Shown piece by piece: positions 16,669 through 25,696 of a stretch of 64,000 bases of DNA. The translations under genes were made by a program, and so were the position numbers. The notes below the pieces were generated by a model. The model searched no databases and was not told the origin of the DNA. It saw nothing but the letters and a program-made list of their open reading frames with translations. The DNA comes from Fimbriimonadaceae bacterium (GTDB lineage: Bacteria > Armatimonadota > Fimbriimonadia > Fimbriimonadales > Fimbriimonadaceae), in assembly GCA_026129685.1 (NCBI GenBank), contig JAHCHO010000004.1, positions 372,001 through 436,000 of the forward strand, read 5' to 3'. Within the stretch, counting starts at the first letter, position 1. Each line of letters opens with the position of its first letter.

Positions 16669-18267
16669 ATGGAAATCCTGCGTCGGATCCTGCTCGCGGT
16701 CGGCGTGTACGGCGGGCTCTGGCTGATCGCCTGGGCCCCGCCGTACCTCTATTCGGCGGAGGCGGTGGACTGGGAAGCCGCTCGAGAACGCAAGATCGGT
16801 CGCCACGAAGACGCCATCCGGACGATGAGCGGCCTTGTGCCCGAAGAAGACCTGAAGGGCGTCGACCTGGCCCAGAACGCCCGCGGCGATCTCGCTGCCT
16901 TCATCGCGTCCGAAACCAAGGGACACACCGACGAGGTGCCCTCCGAAATGTGGCGCGGCGTCTTCGCCGGCCTTGCGGCAACCGCCGACGGGAATCCGCC
17001 CTCGGAGGCCTGGCGAGCGCGGGTCGGACGGTACGTCGGCGGCGACACCCTCTTCTTCACGCCAGAAGAACCCCCGTTCGACCGCCTGGCCAAGACCTTC
17101 ACCGGCGACGTTGCCTTCCGGTACCTGGAGATTCGCGATGGCGCGGCGGTTCAGCACGTCGCCGTCACCAAGCGGGGGCGCCAGGACGTCGTGAACTACG
17201 CCCCGGCGGCCATGGCCTACCCCTATCGCCTCTTCGGACTCATCGCGCTCGCGGCGGGCATCGCCTTGTACGCCTTGCTTCCTTGGCCCAAGGTGGCGCG
17301 CGAGTCGTTCCGCTACTCCCGCGTCACGGCGGGCACCGTCCCGGACGGGATGGCGGCGGTCGCGGGCGGAATGTTCTTCGTCCTCCCGCTCCTGATCACC
17401 AACGCGAACGGTTACGGCGACGGTCCATTCGCCGAGGGCTGGATTTGGGTCACGGCGGCCCTGTGGCTCCTCACCGCGATCCTCGCCTCGATGTGGTTCT
17501 TCTCCGCGCGCTATACGGCCACCAGCCTCGAGCCCCTTGCCGAGGGATTGCGGCTTCGGACCCTTCGGGACGACCTCCTGGTCCCCTACGACGAGATCGG
17601 AGCGGTCGGCGCCCGGCGCGTCGACAACCCCAAACTAAGCAAGTTCTTGATCTGGGCGTCCGTCCTCACCGGAAGTTGGCGGTCCCTCGGCTCGGCTCTG
17701 CTCGCCTCGCGCGCGGAGTTCGGCCTGTCGCTGCGGCTCAAGGACGGTCGCCTATGGGTGTTCCCCACCCGCACGACCCTCGGTGCCGCGCCGCTCGTCG
17801 GCCGGTTGTCGGGGATGGGCGTGCCCATCGAACAAACGGCCTACGACGTACTCGGCGTGGATCCCGGGGACCCCGCGCTTACCGGCGACTTTCCTCCGTT
17901 GGGTCGCGGTTTTGGCGCGGCGTTCGCCCTCGTCGTGCTCCTCGTTCCCGTCGCGGTGCTGGCGACCTTCAACCGCCCGCTCCCGCCGTTGTCCACCCCC
18001 GACTCGCCCTTGCCGACGGCTCTCTACAAGTCGTCCAAGCCGAAGCCCTGGGTGCCGACCCGGGAGTTGATGCAGCGCGAGAACAAAATCATGGCGGAGA
18101 TGGGCGTCATCAACAAGCGGATGAAGGAGTTGGAGACCCTTGTCCGATCCGACGACCCGACGGTGCGCGCCAAGGCGGCAAAGGAGTCCGACGAATGCAC
18201 GAATCGAATGCTAGAGTTGAGCGCCGAGTTCGACAAGGTGCGCAAGGAGGCGGGCGCGCCGGACTGA
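16669..18267 (+). CDS. Multi-pass membrane protein with C-terminal coiled coil
   Basis: 532 residues, not recognised as a named family. A membrane segment at ~5-25 is followed by an external-looking stretch to ~180, then hydrophobic segments near 187-207, 225-245 and 262-285. After these comes a soluble part resembling a bacterial PH-like domain (LEPLAEGLRLRTLRDDLLVPYDEIGAV). Another segment lies near 418-440, and the tail (~465-532) is highly charged and helical (MQRENKIMAEMGVINKRMKE). It belongs to the zinc-ribbon cluster and is followed by an overlapping lipoprotein gene. Confidence 0.72.
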   Translation: MEILRRILLAVGVYGGLWLIAWAPPYLYSAEAVDWEAARERKIGRHEDAIRTMSGLVPEEDLKGVDLAQNARGDLAAFIASETKGHTDEVPSEMWRGVFAGLAATADGNPPSEAWRARVGRYVGGDTLFFTPEEPPFDRLAKTFTGDVAFRYLEIRDGAAVQHVAVTKRGRQDVVNYAPAAMAYPYRLFGLIALAAGIALYALLPWPKVARESFRYSRVTAGTVPDGMAAVAGGMFFVLPLLITNANGYGDGPFAEGWIWVTAALWLLTAILASMWFFSARYTATSLEPLAEGLRLRTLRDDLLVPYDEIGAVGARRVDNPKLSKFLIWASVLTGSWRSLGSALLASRAEFGLSLRLKDGRLWVFPTRTTLGAAPLVGRLSGMGVPIEQTAYDVLGVDPGDPALTGDFPPLGRGFGAAFALVVLLVPVAVLATFNRPLPPLSTPDSPLPTALYKSSKPKPWVPTRELMQRENKIMAEMGVINKRMKELETLVRSDDPTVRAKAAKESDECTNRMLELSAEFDKVRKEAGAPD

Positions 18268-18665
18268 CCCTGCTCGCCGCTCTCCTTCTCGTCGGTTGCC
18301 CGGGCGAACCACCGGACAAGACTCCCGTCGCGAAACGCCTGGAAGTCGTGTTCCTCAACCGTGACCAGGGGTGGGACGTCGAGGTCTATCGTGGCCGCGT
18401 TCGGCCGCCGAAGCGCATGGTCCTGAAGCCCGGCCAAGGCCGAGAACAGACGTTCGACCTCACCCTCGAGGGCAAGAGAGGCTACGAGGACCTCGAATTC
18501 GTCGCCTACGCCCACGATTCCGCCGTCGCCGACAAGACGCTGAGGGTGGACGCGAGAACGCAACCCCGGCTCGGCATCGTGTTCCAGCGCGACGCCGAAG
18601 GCAACCCGGCCCTGTTCGTCCTCACCAATCCCGATAGCGTCGAGTGGACCCCGGTCCGCGCTTAG
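18195..18665 (+). CDS. Small lipoprotein, start uncertain
   Basis: The mature part begins at a lipobox, LLAALLLVGC, and runs ~110 residues to TAG 18663-18665. The only in-frame ATG (18195) gives 156 residues and a 73-bp overlap with the upstream gene, with an arginine-rich N-region. A CTG at 18264 would make a 4-bp CTGA overlap like other overlaps in this window, but would leave a signal peptide without positive charges. No family recognised; the body is beta-rich (RLEVVFLNRDQGWDVEVYRG). Likely anchored to the membrane together with the products of the cluster. Confidence 0.6.
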   Translation: MHESNARVERRVRQGAQGGGRAGLTLLAALLLVGCPGEPPDKTPVAKRLEVVFLNRDQGWDVEVYRGRVRPPKRMVLKPGQGREQTFDLTLEGKRGYEDLEFVAYAHDSAVADKTLRVDARTQPRLGIVFQRDAEGNPALFVLTNPDSVEWTPVRA

Positions 18666-18668
18666 CCC

Positions 18669-20165
18669 TCAGGACGCCAAACGGAACGTCCCGGCGTAAA
18701 CGCACAGGGGCGGCAACGAGACGGTCGCGACCCCGTCGCGAACGCGAGCGTCGTCGTGGGTGCAAGCTCGGACGCGATGGCGGTCGTCGAGCGTGTTGGT
18801 CGCCTTCGGATCGTCGCCCGCCACGTACTCCGCGCCGACAAGGTTGGCGATCGGCGCGTCCGCCAGCCTCACCTTCACGTCCAAGGTCTCGGTTAGGCTT
18901 CGGTTCACAAGGAACGCGTGGAGGGTGGACCCGTCGAGGATCGCGCTCGCGTCGAGGTACGTCGCCGTCCCGTGCGTCTTGCCGACGAAGCTCGGGCCGT
19001 CGACCCGCACCTGTAGTGAGGTGCCCGTCCGACGCTTGCTGAACATCTCGAACGGGTAGAAGATCGGCTGAAGCACCATTTCGTCGCCCCGCGTGAGGAT
19101 CGGCGCGATCACGTTCACGATCTGGGCGATGTTCGCGATCTTGACCGAATCCGCGTGGCGGATGAAGCTGTTGAGGTACCCGGCGACCACCAGAGCGTCC
19201 TCCAGATTGTACTGCTCCTCGAGCAGAGGCGGGGCGAACTTACCGTGGCCGTCCACGTGCTCCCCGTCCCGCGCCCGATACCACACGTTCCACTCGTCGA
19301 AACTCAGGAAGGTTCGCTTCTTGCGACGAAGGGTGGCCTGGGCGGCGCGGCAGACCGCGTCCGTCGCCTCGATCTGCGCGTCGACCGTGTTCATCACTGC
19401 CAGGTAGTCCTCCGTGTCGTCGTTCGGGTTCCCGACGTAGCTGTGAAGACTCAGGTAGTCCGCCTGGCCGTTCATGTGCATCAGCACCGTGCGGTCCCAA
19501 TGGAGGTAGGTGGGCAGACTCGTGCTGCAGGAGCCACAGGCGACCACCTCGATGCTCGGGTCGCACATTTTCATCATGCGGGCGGTCTGCTGCGCTTGGA
19601 TCGCGTAGTTCTCCGCCGGGACGTGTCCGATCTGCCACTCCCCGTCCATCTCGTTGCCGAGGCACCAAAGCTTCACGTCGTGCGGGTTCGGGTAGCCGTG
19701 CTCGACGCGCAGGTCCGCCCAACGCGAGCCCGACCGCACGTTGCAGTACTCCAGCCAGTTCCGCGCCTCCTCCGGCGTCCCCGTGCCCAGGTTCACCGCA
19801 AGCATCGGCGTCCACCCCATCCGCCGGGACAACTCGAGGAACTCGTTGGGACCGAACTCGTTCGTTTCGATGCTCTGCCAGGCGAGGTCGCGCACCGTCG
19901 GCCGCTTCTCGCGCGGGCCGACCGCGTCGAGCCAGTGGTAACCGCTGACGAAGTTGCCTCCCGGGTAGCGCATCGCGGTGAAGCGCAACCGCCGCAACGC
20001 CTCGAGCACGTCCGAGCGGCACCCGCTTTCGTCCGCGTGCGCGCTCTTCGGGTCGTAGACGCCCTCGTACACGGCTCGACCGAGATGCTCGAGAAACCCG
20101 CCGAAAACCCGCGGATCCACGGGGGCGACGGTGAAGGCGGTGTGCAGATGAAGGGTGGTTTCCAT
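18669..20165 (-). CDS. Alpha-L-arabinofuranosidase, glycoside hydrolase family 51
   Basis: 498 residues, normal for GH51. It releases terminal arabinofuranose from arabinan or arabinoxylan oligosaccharides. Visible: GGFLEHLGRAVYEGVYDP, MRYPGGNFVSGYHW, the acid/base glutamate in LWCLGNEMDGEWQIGH, and the nucleophile glutamate in SFDEWNVWYR. There is no signal peptide, so it acts in the cytoplasm on imported oligosaccharides. It is the last gene of the leftward arabinan operon, 7 bp after the permease stop. Family knowledge and context agree well. Confidence 0.95.
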   Translation of the reverse strand: METTLHLHTAFTVAPVDPRVFGGFLEHLGRAVYEGVYDPKSAHADESGCRSDVLEALRRLRFTAMRYPGGNFVSGYHWLDAVGPREKRPTVRDLAWQSIETNEFGPNEFLELSRRMGWTPMLAVNLGTGTPEEARNWLEYCNVRSGSRWADLRVEHGYPNPHDVKLWCLGNEMDGEWQIGHVPAENYAIQAQQTARMMKMCDPSIEVVACGSCSTSLPTYLHWDRTVLMHMNGQADYLSLHSYVGNPNDDTEDYLAVMNTVDAQIEATDAVCRAAQATLRRKKRTFLSFDEWNVWYRARDGEHVDGHGKFAPPLLEEQYNLEDALVVAGYLNSFIRHADSVKIANIAQIVNVIAPILTRGDEMVLQPIFYPFEMFSKRRTGTSLQVRVDGPSFVGKTHGTATYLDASAILDGSTLHAFLVNRSLTETLDVKVRLADAPIANLVGAEYVAGDDPKATNTLDDRHRVRACTHDDARVRDGVATVSLPPLCVYAGTFRLAS

Positions 20166-20172
20166 GGAAGGG

Positions 20173-20997
20173 TCAATCCTTGAGGCCGGTCGAGGCCATG
20201 CTTTCGACGATCTGGCGCTGATAGGCCATGAAGACGAGAATCAGAGGAGTCGTGGCGAGCACGCTGGTCGCCAGCGTGAGGCCGTACTCCGTGTAGTAGG
20301 AGGTCTGGTAGAGGGCGATGCCCACGGGCAACGTGTAGTTGCGAACCGAGTCCATGAACACGAGGGGCCCGAGAAAGTCGTTCCAAGACCCGATGAAGGT
20401 GAAGATGCCGAGGGTGGCGATCGCGGGCGCGCAGAGGGGCAGGCTCACGTGCAGGAACACGCCCAACCAGGAGCACCCGTCGAGGAGCGCCGCCTCTTCG
20501 ATCGCCTCCGGCACCGAGCGCATGAACTGGGTCAGCATGAACACCCCGAAACCCCCCGCCGTCGCGGGAACGATGAGGGCGGCCGGCGTGTCCAGCCAGT
20601 GCAACCGGCTCAGCATCAAGTACAGGGGCACCAAGAACAGCTGGCCGGGGACCATCATCGAGGCCACCACGACCCCAAGGAACGCGCCGCCCCCGGGGGC
20701 CTTCACCCGCGTGATCCCGAACGCCGCCATCGAGGCCAACGCCACCACGAGCAAGGTCACGCTCGAGGAAACGAAGAAGCTGTTCAGCAGCCATCGTCCG
20801 AACGGCGCTTCCTCCGCCCAGCCCAGGACGTGACGGTAGTTGAACAAGGTCCACACGCGCGGAATCACCGACTCCGGGTTCAGGACCTCCGACTCCGGCT
20901 TAAAAGACGTCACGAGCATCAGCCCGACGGGCGAGACGAACAAGAACGCCACCAAGAACATCAAGCCCGTGACCAGGTTTCGGCCCAGCTTCGTCAA
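20173..20997 (-). CDS. Sugar ABC transporter permease (MalG/AraQ type)
   Basis: 274 residues from a TTG start at 20997 (MTKLGRNLVTG) that overlaps the upstream TGA (TTGA); GGAG lies six bases upstream and the resulting length fits the family. Six membrane segments and the EAA loop VPEAIEEAALLDGCSWLGVF, followed by the typical GSWNDFLGPLVF and the ending ESMASTGLKD. It pairs with the permease encoded just upstream. No ATPase gene is in the operon, so a shared MsmK-type ATPase elsewhere is expected. Confidence 0.93.
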   Translation of the reverse strand: MTKLGRNLVTGLMFLVAFLFVSPVGLMLVTSFKPESEVLNPESVIPRVWTLFNYRHVLGWAEEAPFGRWLLNSFFVSSSVTLLVVALASMAAFGITRVKAPGGGAFLGVVVASMMVPGQLFLVPLYLMLSRLHWLDTPAALIVPATAGGFGVFMLTQFMRSVPEAIEEAALLDGCSWLGVFLHVSLPLCAPAIATLGIFTFIGSWNDFLGPLVFMDSVRNYTLPVGIALYQTSYYTEYGLTLATSVLATTPLILVFMAYQRQIVESMASTGLKD

Positions 20998-21869
20998 TGG
21001 GCGCTCCTCCGCAAAAAGCGGTACTGGACCAGGGCGAACACCGCGATCACCGCGAAGAGCAGCCAACTCATCGCCGCCCCGTAACCCATCCGGTAGTTGT
21101 TGAAGGCCGTCTCGTAGATGTACTGGACCACCCCGCGCGTCGCGAGTTCGGGTCCGCCGCGCGTGAGGAGGAACGGCTGCCCGAACACCTGGAACGCCCC
21201 GATCGTGTTCGTCACGACGATGAACAGCAGAACGGGCCGGAGAAGAGGCAGCGTGATCCGGTGGAGGAGCGCCCGATGCCCCGCCCCATCGAGGACCGCC
21301 GCCTCGAGGATTGCGCGCGGAATCTGCTGAAGGGCGGCGAGAAGGATGACCGACGTGCCCCCCAACCCCCACCACAGACTCATCACGACGATGCTCGGCA
21401 TCGCGAAGTCGCGGTCGGACAGCCACGGTTGCGGGGGGAGCCCCAAGTGCTTGAGGGCGAAGTTGAACAACCCGAACTGGCCGTTGTAGAACCACTGCCA
21501 CAGGATTCCGGCGACCGCGACGTTGAACATCCCCGGCAGAAACAGAAGCGCCCGTACCGTGTTGCGGCCCGTCGTCATCGCGTTCAGCCCGAAGGCCATT
21601 GCGAGCGCGGTGACCACGATGCTCGGCACCATCAGCACCACGAAGGCGAAGGTGGCCCGGAACGCCTGCCAGAAGTAAGCGTCCTTGAGCGCGTCGTCGA
21701 AGTTGCGCACCCCGACGTACTGAATTTGGTCCCGCGCGGTGAGGTCGAACTGCATGAACGCCAGCACCAAGGCGACCCCCACGGGAACGATCACGAAGGT
21801 CAGAAACGACAAGGCGTAGGGCGCCATAAATGCCCATCCGATGCACGCGCGCTTCCGGGAGTACGTCAC
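20994..21869 (-). CDS. Sugar ABC transporter permease (MalF/UgpA type)
   Basis: 291 residues, GTG start overlapping the stop of the binding-protein gene (GTGA). Six membrane segments, with an N-terminal AFMAPYALSFLTFVIVPVG, the long first external loop (VGVRNFDDALKDAYFWQAF), and the EAA loop PRAILEAAVLDGAGHRALLH. It is the partner of the permease that follows and carries arabino-oligosaccharides or arabinose by context. Confidence 0.93.
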   Translation of the reverse strand: MTYSRKRACIGWAFMAPYALSFLTFVIVPVGVALVLAFMQFDLTARDQIQYVGVRNFDDALKDAYFWQAFRATFAFVVLMVPSIVVTALAMAFGLNAMTTGRNTVRALLFLPGMFNVAVAGILWQWFYNGQFGLFNFALKHLGLPPQPWLSDRDFAMPSIVVMSLWWGLGGTSVILLAALQQIPRAILEAAVLDGAGHRALLHRITLPLLRPVLLFIVVTNTIGAFQVFGQPFLLTRGGPELATRGVVQYIYETAFNNYRMGYGAAMSWLLFAVIAVFALVQYRFLRRSAH

Positions 21870-23158
21870 GGCATCGTCCCCCGTTCGCGACGGTCGCGAT
21901 CCAAGAACCGCTGGGCGTTCTCATCGGCGATCCGGAGCGCCTCCGCCGGGTTCGTGCGGCCCCTCATCACCTTCTCCACCGCGAGGTCGATCTCGAGCGT
22001 CAGTTCGAACAGGATCGTCGTCCGGGGCGGGTACAGCATGAACGGCACCTGCCGCGCGAAGGCGGACTGGACCGGCATCTTCAGGAACTCGGGGTCCTGG
22101 CGCACGCTCCGCCGTGCCGGGACCTGCCCCGCGCCCGCCCACTCGACGCTGTTCGCCGAGAGGAACTTGATGAAACGGGCCGACGCCTGGCGTCGGCGAG
22201 AGTCCAGCCCTTCGCGGACGCAGAGCACGTGCGAGTCCGCCATCGTTCCCGGTCGCTTGCCGATTAACGGGATCGGACCCCCGAGGTAGGGCATGTCGTT
22301 CAGCCGCTGGAGGTCGCCGAGCATGTAGACCCCGTCGAACACCATCGCGACCTTCTTCTGCCGGTAGCCCACCCAACCCAGACCGTTCTCGGGCGGAGGC
22401 ACCAGTTTCTCCTTCTGCAGAATGCTCAGAAACTCGAGCGCCGCCACGTTGCCCGGGTTGTCAAGGTCGGCGTTCCCCTTTTCGTCGAGGTACCGCCCCC
22501 CGAACTGGGGCATCAGCGACTGGAAGTTGTTCCGCCACAAGGTCAGGGCGAACCCCCAAACGTCCGGGCGTCCGTCGCCGTCCAGGTCCTTCCGCATCTT
22601 CCGCGCCGCCGAAAGGAACTCCTCACGTGTCTCTGGCAATCGGGGGTGGCCATCCTTGTCCACGAACCCCGCTTCCTTCAGCATGTCCGCGTTACCGTAG
22701 AGGCCTTGCGGGTGGATGTCCAGCGGCAACCCGACGAACTTCTCCCCGTACCGGACCTGGTTCAGTACGTAGGGGTCGAAGTCGTCCTGCGGGACGCCCT
22801 CCGGCCCTTCGAACAGGCCCCGCACGTCCGATACGAATCCCGCTCGGTGCATCCGGGGCAGGGTGCTGGCGTGGATGACGAAGACCTCGGGGCCTCGTCC
22901 GTCCATCGCCGCGACCATCAGCTTGTTGTAGTAGGTCGCCCAGTCCATGCGCTGCATCGAGACGCGCACGTCCGGGTTCTGCTCGTTGAACCGTCGGATC
23001 ATCCGCAGCATCGTCCGGCCGTCCGGACCGGTGAAGCCGTTCCAGAAGTTGAGTTCGATCCGCCCACGATCCCCCGCGAACGAAGGCAAGTCTGCCCGCA
23101 TGATCCCGAGCGCCGCGCACACCCCGAACAACAAGGCGAGCGACGCCTTCGGGCTCAC
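21866..23158 (-). CDS. Sugar ABC transporter substrate-binding protein
   Basis: 430 residues from a GTG start, one base after the GH43 stop. The N-terminal hydrophobic segment (ASLALLFGVCAALGIM) is a Sec signal or anchor. The mature part shows the family-1 binding-protein pattern: IELNFWNGFTGPDGRTMLRM, RFNEQNPDVRVSMQRMDWA, and VPPPENGLGWVGYRQKKVA. It would bind arabinan oligosaccharides outside the cytoplasm, judged from the flanking GH43 and GH51 genes. Confidence 0.9.
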   Translation of the reverse strand: MSPKASLALLFGVCAALGIMRADLPSFAGDRGRIELNFWNGFTGPDGRTMLRMIRRFNEQNPDVRVSMQRMDWATYYNKLMVAAMDGRGPEVFVIHASTLPRMHRAGFVSDVRGLFEGPEGVPQDDFDPYVLNQVRYGEKFVGLPLDIHPQGLYGNADMLKEAGFVDKDGHPRLPETREEFLSAARKMRKDLDGDGRPDVWGFALTLWRNNFQSLMPQFGGRYLDEKGNADLDNPGNVAALEFLSILQKEKLVPPPENGLGWVGYRQKKVAMVFDGVYMLGDLQRLNDMPYLGGPIPLIGKRPGTMADSHVLCVREGLDSRRRQASARFIKFLSANSVEWAGAGQVPARRSVRQDPEFLKMPVQSAFARQVPFMLYPPRTTILFELTLEIDLAVEKVMRGRTNPAEALRIADENAQRFLDRDRRERGTMP

Positions 23159-23159
23159 G

Positions 23160-24476
23160 TCAGCGTCCCTCGGTACGCTTGATCCCGCGTATGACCATCC
23201 CCGCCCGGTTGCGCCCGACGTAGTAGCCGTCGCGCACGATCAGGCGGTCCTCCCAGAACGCGTTCGGCTCGTCCGTTCGCGGCCACTTCAAGGTGAGGGC
23301 CTCGCCCTTGAGGTCCCAGTGGCCGGTGACGCTTCCGTCGGTGAACGTCCCGTCCTTCTTGAACGTGGCGGTGAGCACCCTGCCGAAGTCGGCTTGGTGC
23401 GTCCAGACCCCTTCCATGCCCGTCTCCTTGGGTCGCGTCGCTTCAAGTGGCAACGCGGGCAGGGGCCATCCTTCCGCGTCCCACCACAATTCGCGTATCT
23501 GGAGCGCGGGCCGGCCCCACACGTCGCCGTGCCAGTGCTCGCGGCCGTCGTAGAAGTGGTAGGGCATCACCCATCGTCCGTCGGAAAGGCGCAACACGTC
23601 GCTGTGGCCGGGCGCGAACATCGGCGGCGAACCGCGCAACACGTTCGTGTTGCCCCCGTCCACCATCGAACGCCCCTCACGGTCCAGGAACGGCCCGTTC
23701 GGCTTCTTCGAGCGTCCCACCATAATCCGGTAGGTGCTGCGGACCCCCTGCGCGGCCAGCCCGTAGGAGACGAACAGATAGTAGTAGCCGTCGCGGTAGC
23801 AGACCGCGGGCGCTTCGAGGGCGTTCCCGCGATCGGCGGTGTTGCGCGCCACGCACGTCAGGTCCGACCGGTCGGGGTGTTTCAGCTTCCCCGTCGCCGG
23901 GTCCAGTTCGGTCACGTGGAGGCCCGCGAAGTAGGAGCCGAAGAACAGCCAATGACGCCCCTCCTGGTCCACGAGCACCTCCGGATCGATCGCGTTGAAG
24001 ACATCCTTCCCCTGCACGCTCTCGATCACGAGCCCGTGGTCCACCCAGCCCTCGTGAGGCCCATCGGGGTCGAAGCGGTCGTTCTCGCAGAACCCGATCA
24101 CCGAACCGTTCCCGCCGAAGCGCTCACTGGCGCAATAGTACATGCGTAGACGCTTCCCGAAATGGATCACGTCGGGAGCCCAGAGCGATCGGTGGTTCGG
24201 AATGCGCTCCTTCAGCCAGTCGGGCGTCTCCGCCAGAACGTGCCCAAGGTCGGTCCAGGTCTTGAGGTCCTTGGACGTCCGCAGGCTCCCAAAGCCGTTC
24301 CCGCTCGTGTGAAAGCAGAAGTACCGTCCACCGACCTCGAGGATCGTCGGATCGTGAACCCCCTCGACGCCCACCGCCTTGGCGCCGTCGCCGGGGAACG
24401 CTTCCCAATCGGCGCGTGGCGCGAGGTCCTGAGCGATGCCGGAAACGGTGGCGATGGCGCACATGAGCGTTAGCAT
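23160..24476 (-). CDS. Exported GH43 arabinanase-like glycoside hydrolase
   Basis: 438 residues with a Sec signal peptide (MLTLMCAIATVSGIAQ). The catalytic triad positions of GH43 are visible: base aspartate in GVHDPTILEVGGRYFCF, the pKa-modulating aspartate in FNAIDPEVLVD, and the acid glutamate in LEAPAVCYRDGYYYLF. The stretch SLWAPDVIHF is typical of endo-1,5-alpha-L-arabinanases. A ~100-residue beta-rich domain at the C-terminus (DFGRVLTATFKKDGTF) follows. It would cut arabinan outside the cell, feeding the ABC importer encoded after it. Confidence 0.92.
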   Translation of the reverse strand: MLTLMCAIATVSGIAQDLAPRADWEAFPGDGAKAVGVEGVHDPTILEVGGRYFCFHTSGNGFGSLRTSKDLKTWTDLGHVLAETPDWLKERIPNHRSLWAPDVIHFGKRLRMYYCASERFGGNGSVIGFCENDRFDPDGPHEGWVDHGLVIESVQGKDVFNAIDPEVLVDQEGRHWLFFGSYFAGLHVTELDPATGKLKHPDRSDLTCVARNTADRGNALEAPAVCYRDGYYYLFVSYGLAAQGVRSTYRIMVGRSKKPNGPFLDREGRSMVDGGNTNVLRGSPPMFAPGHSDVLRLSDGRWVMPYHFYDGREHWHGDVWGRPALQIRELWWDAEGWPLPALPLEATRPKETGMEGVWTHQADFGRVLTATFKKDGTFTDGSVTGHWDLKGEALTLKWPRTDEPNAFWEDRLIVRDGYYVGRNRAGMVIRGIKRTEGR

Positions 24477-24570
24477 GTTCTTGGTCGGCCTCCGAACCCG
24501 TTATCGAGCGTTCGCGCCCGATCCAGGCGCACGAGGACCCTCGGGCGGGTCGCGACCGGAGATCGGAGGG

Positions 24571-24768
24571 CTAGTTGCCCGGGCCGGGGCCGGCCTCTTT
24601 GCCGCCGCCCTGCTGCTGCGACATGCCGGCCCGCTGCGCGTCGATGGAGTTCTCCATCTTCTTCGCGCGGTCCTCGGCTTCCTTATCGCCGCAACCGAGC
24701 ATCGGCACGAGGGCCAGACTCGCGGCGACGAGCGCCGCCAACACACGGGTCCATCGGAGGGTTCGCAT
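24571..24768 (-). CDS. Small lipoprotein
   Basis: 65 residues: a signal peptide ending in the lipobox LVPMLGC, then a short charged helix (DKEAEDRAKKMENSIDAQ) and a glycine/glutamine-rich tail. No family is recognised. It lies between the prepilin gene (79 bp upstream) and the GH43 gene (94 bp downstream) on the same strand. A role in pilus or surface assembly is only a guess from position. Confidence 0.7.
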   Translation of the reverse strand: MRTLRWTRVLAALVAASLALVPMLGCGDKEAEDRAKKMENSIDAQRAGMSQQQGGGKEAGPGPGN

Positions 24769-24804
24769 GGTCTTCAGAATTGTGTCGTACGTGGTGGACG
24801 TGGC

Positions 24805-24835
24805 CGGGTCCCAACCCCTTTCTGGGAGGGACCCG
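24805..24835 (-). other. Hairpin downstream of the prepilin gene
   Basis: CGGGTCCC and GGGACCCG form an 8-bp stem around an inner TCCC/GGGG pair, just after the prepilin stop at 24848. There is no T tract, so it may partly terminate or protect the prepilin mRNA and lower expression of the genes behind it. Confidence 0.5.
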
Positions 24836-24847
24836 ACCCATCCCGTC

Positions 24848-25696
24848 TCAGAGGCGGCTCAGGTCGCACTGGCCCCAGCTCTCCCAGTTGTTCCGGGAGG
24901 TCGGGGTGCGCGGCGTCAGACTCGTCGTGTTCGGGACCAACGTCCAGTTCGTACCGTCAAAGAGATTGACGTCGCTGTTGATGCCGAACTGGCGGAACTT
25001 CACGCCGCCGCGTTTGAAGAACTTGGCGTGGCTGTCCGCCATCCCGTAGTTGTCGCCATCGCCGAACGAACCGCCCATCCAGTTAAGGTCGATGCCGTTG
25101 CAGACGGGGGTGCCGGGAGACGCGAACGACCCGCCGAACACCAGCGAACCGTCGGCCTGCTGTCCCGCGAACGGGGTCGGCTGGTAGTACGCGTCGCGGC
25201 TCGTGCCGTCCGTCGCCTGGTACACGATCACGTCGGCGATCGCCGAAATCGCGGACTGGTTCTTGCGAACCACCGCGCCGTTGAAGTCGTAGCTGGCGTT
25301 CCCGCCGTTCGGCACGTCCACCGCGCCGTAGATCGGATTGCTGATGCGCGCCGCCGCCGGGTTGATGTAGATGCCGAAGCTCTTCGTGTAGGGGAGCGTG
25401 CCCTTCGCCCAGTTGGTCGGGGCCAGCGGGTCGTTCCAACCGAGCGGGAGGTTGTCGCCCGGGAACCAGAAGATGAACCCGTCCGGGAAAGTGTCCGCCG
25501 ACGGGAACACGTCGTCGTAGTCGGACATGTACATCGCGGTGGCGATGCCCAGTTGCTTCACGTTCGACAGCGAGTTGGTCTTCTTGGCGGCGGTCTTCGC
25601 CTGGGCGAACACCGGGAACAAAATCGCGGCAAGGATCGCGATGATCGCGATGACGACGAGTAGCTCGATTAGGGTGAACGCGTTGCGTCTCTTCAT
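24848..25696 (-). CDS. Type IV prepilin-like protein with N-terminal methylation motif
   Basis: ATG 25696 is chosen because it puts MKRRNAFTLIELLVVIA at the N-terminus and has GAGGA upstream; 282 residues. The class III signal (KRRNA|FTLIE) with glutamate 5 of the mature protein is cut by a prepilin peptidase. The hydrophobic helix is followed by NSLSNVKQLGIATAMYMSDYDDVFP, the segment typical of the large DUF1559-like/H-X9-DG pseudopilin families of Armatimonadota and Planctomycetota, and near the C-terminus GMADSHAKFFKRG. It is probably a minor pilin or surface protein. It heads the arabinan gene run on the same strand. Confidence 0.92.
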   Translation of the reverse strand: MKRRNAFTLIELLVVIAIIAILAAILFPVFAQAKTAAKKTNSLSNVKQLGIATAMYMSDYDDVFPSADTFPDGFIFWFPGDNLPLGWNDPLAPTNWAKGTLPYTKSFGIYINPAAARISNPIYGAVDVPNGGNASYDFNGAVVRKNQSAISAIADVIVYQATDGTSRDAYYQPTPFAGQQADGSLVFGGSFASPGTPVCNGIDLNWMGGSFGDGDNYGMADSHAKFFKRGGVKFRQFGINSDVNLFDGTNWTLVPNTTSLTPRTPTSRNNWESWGQCDLSRL

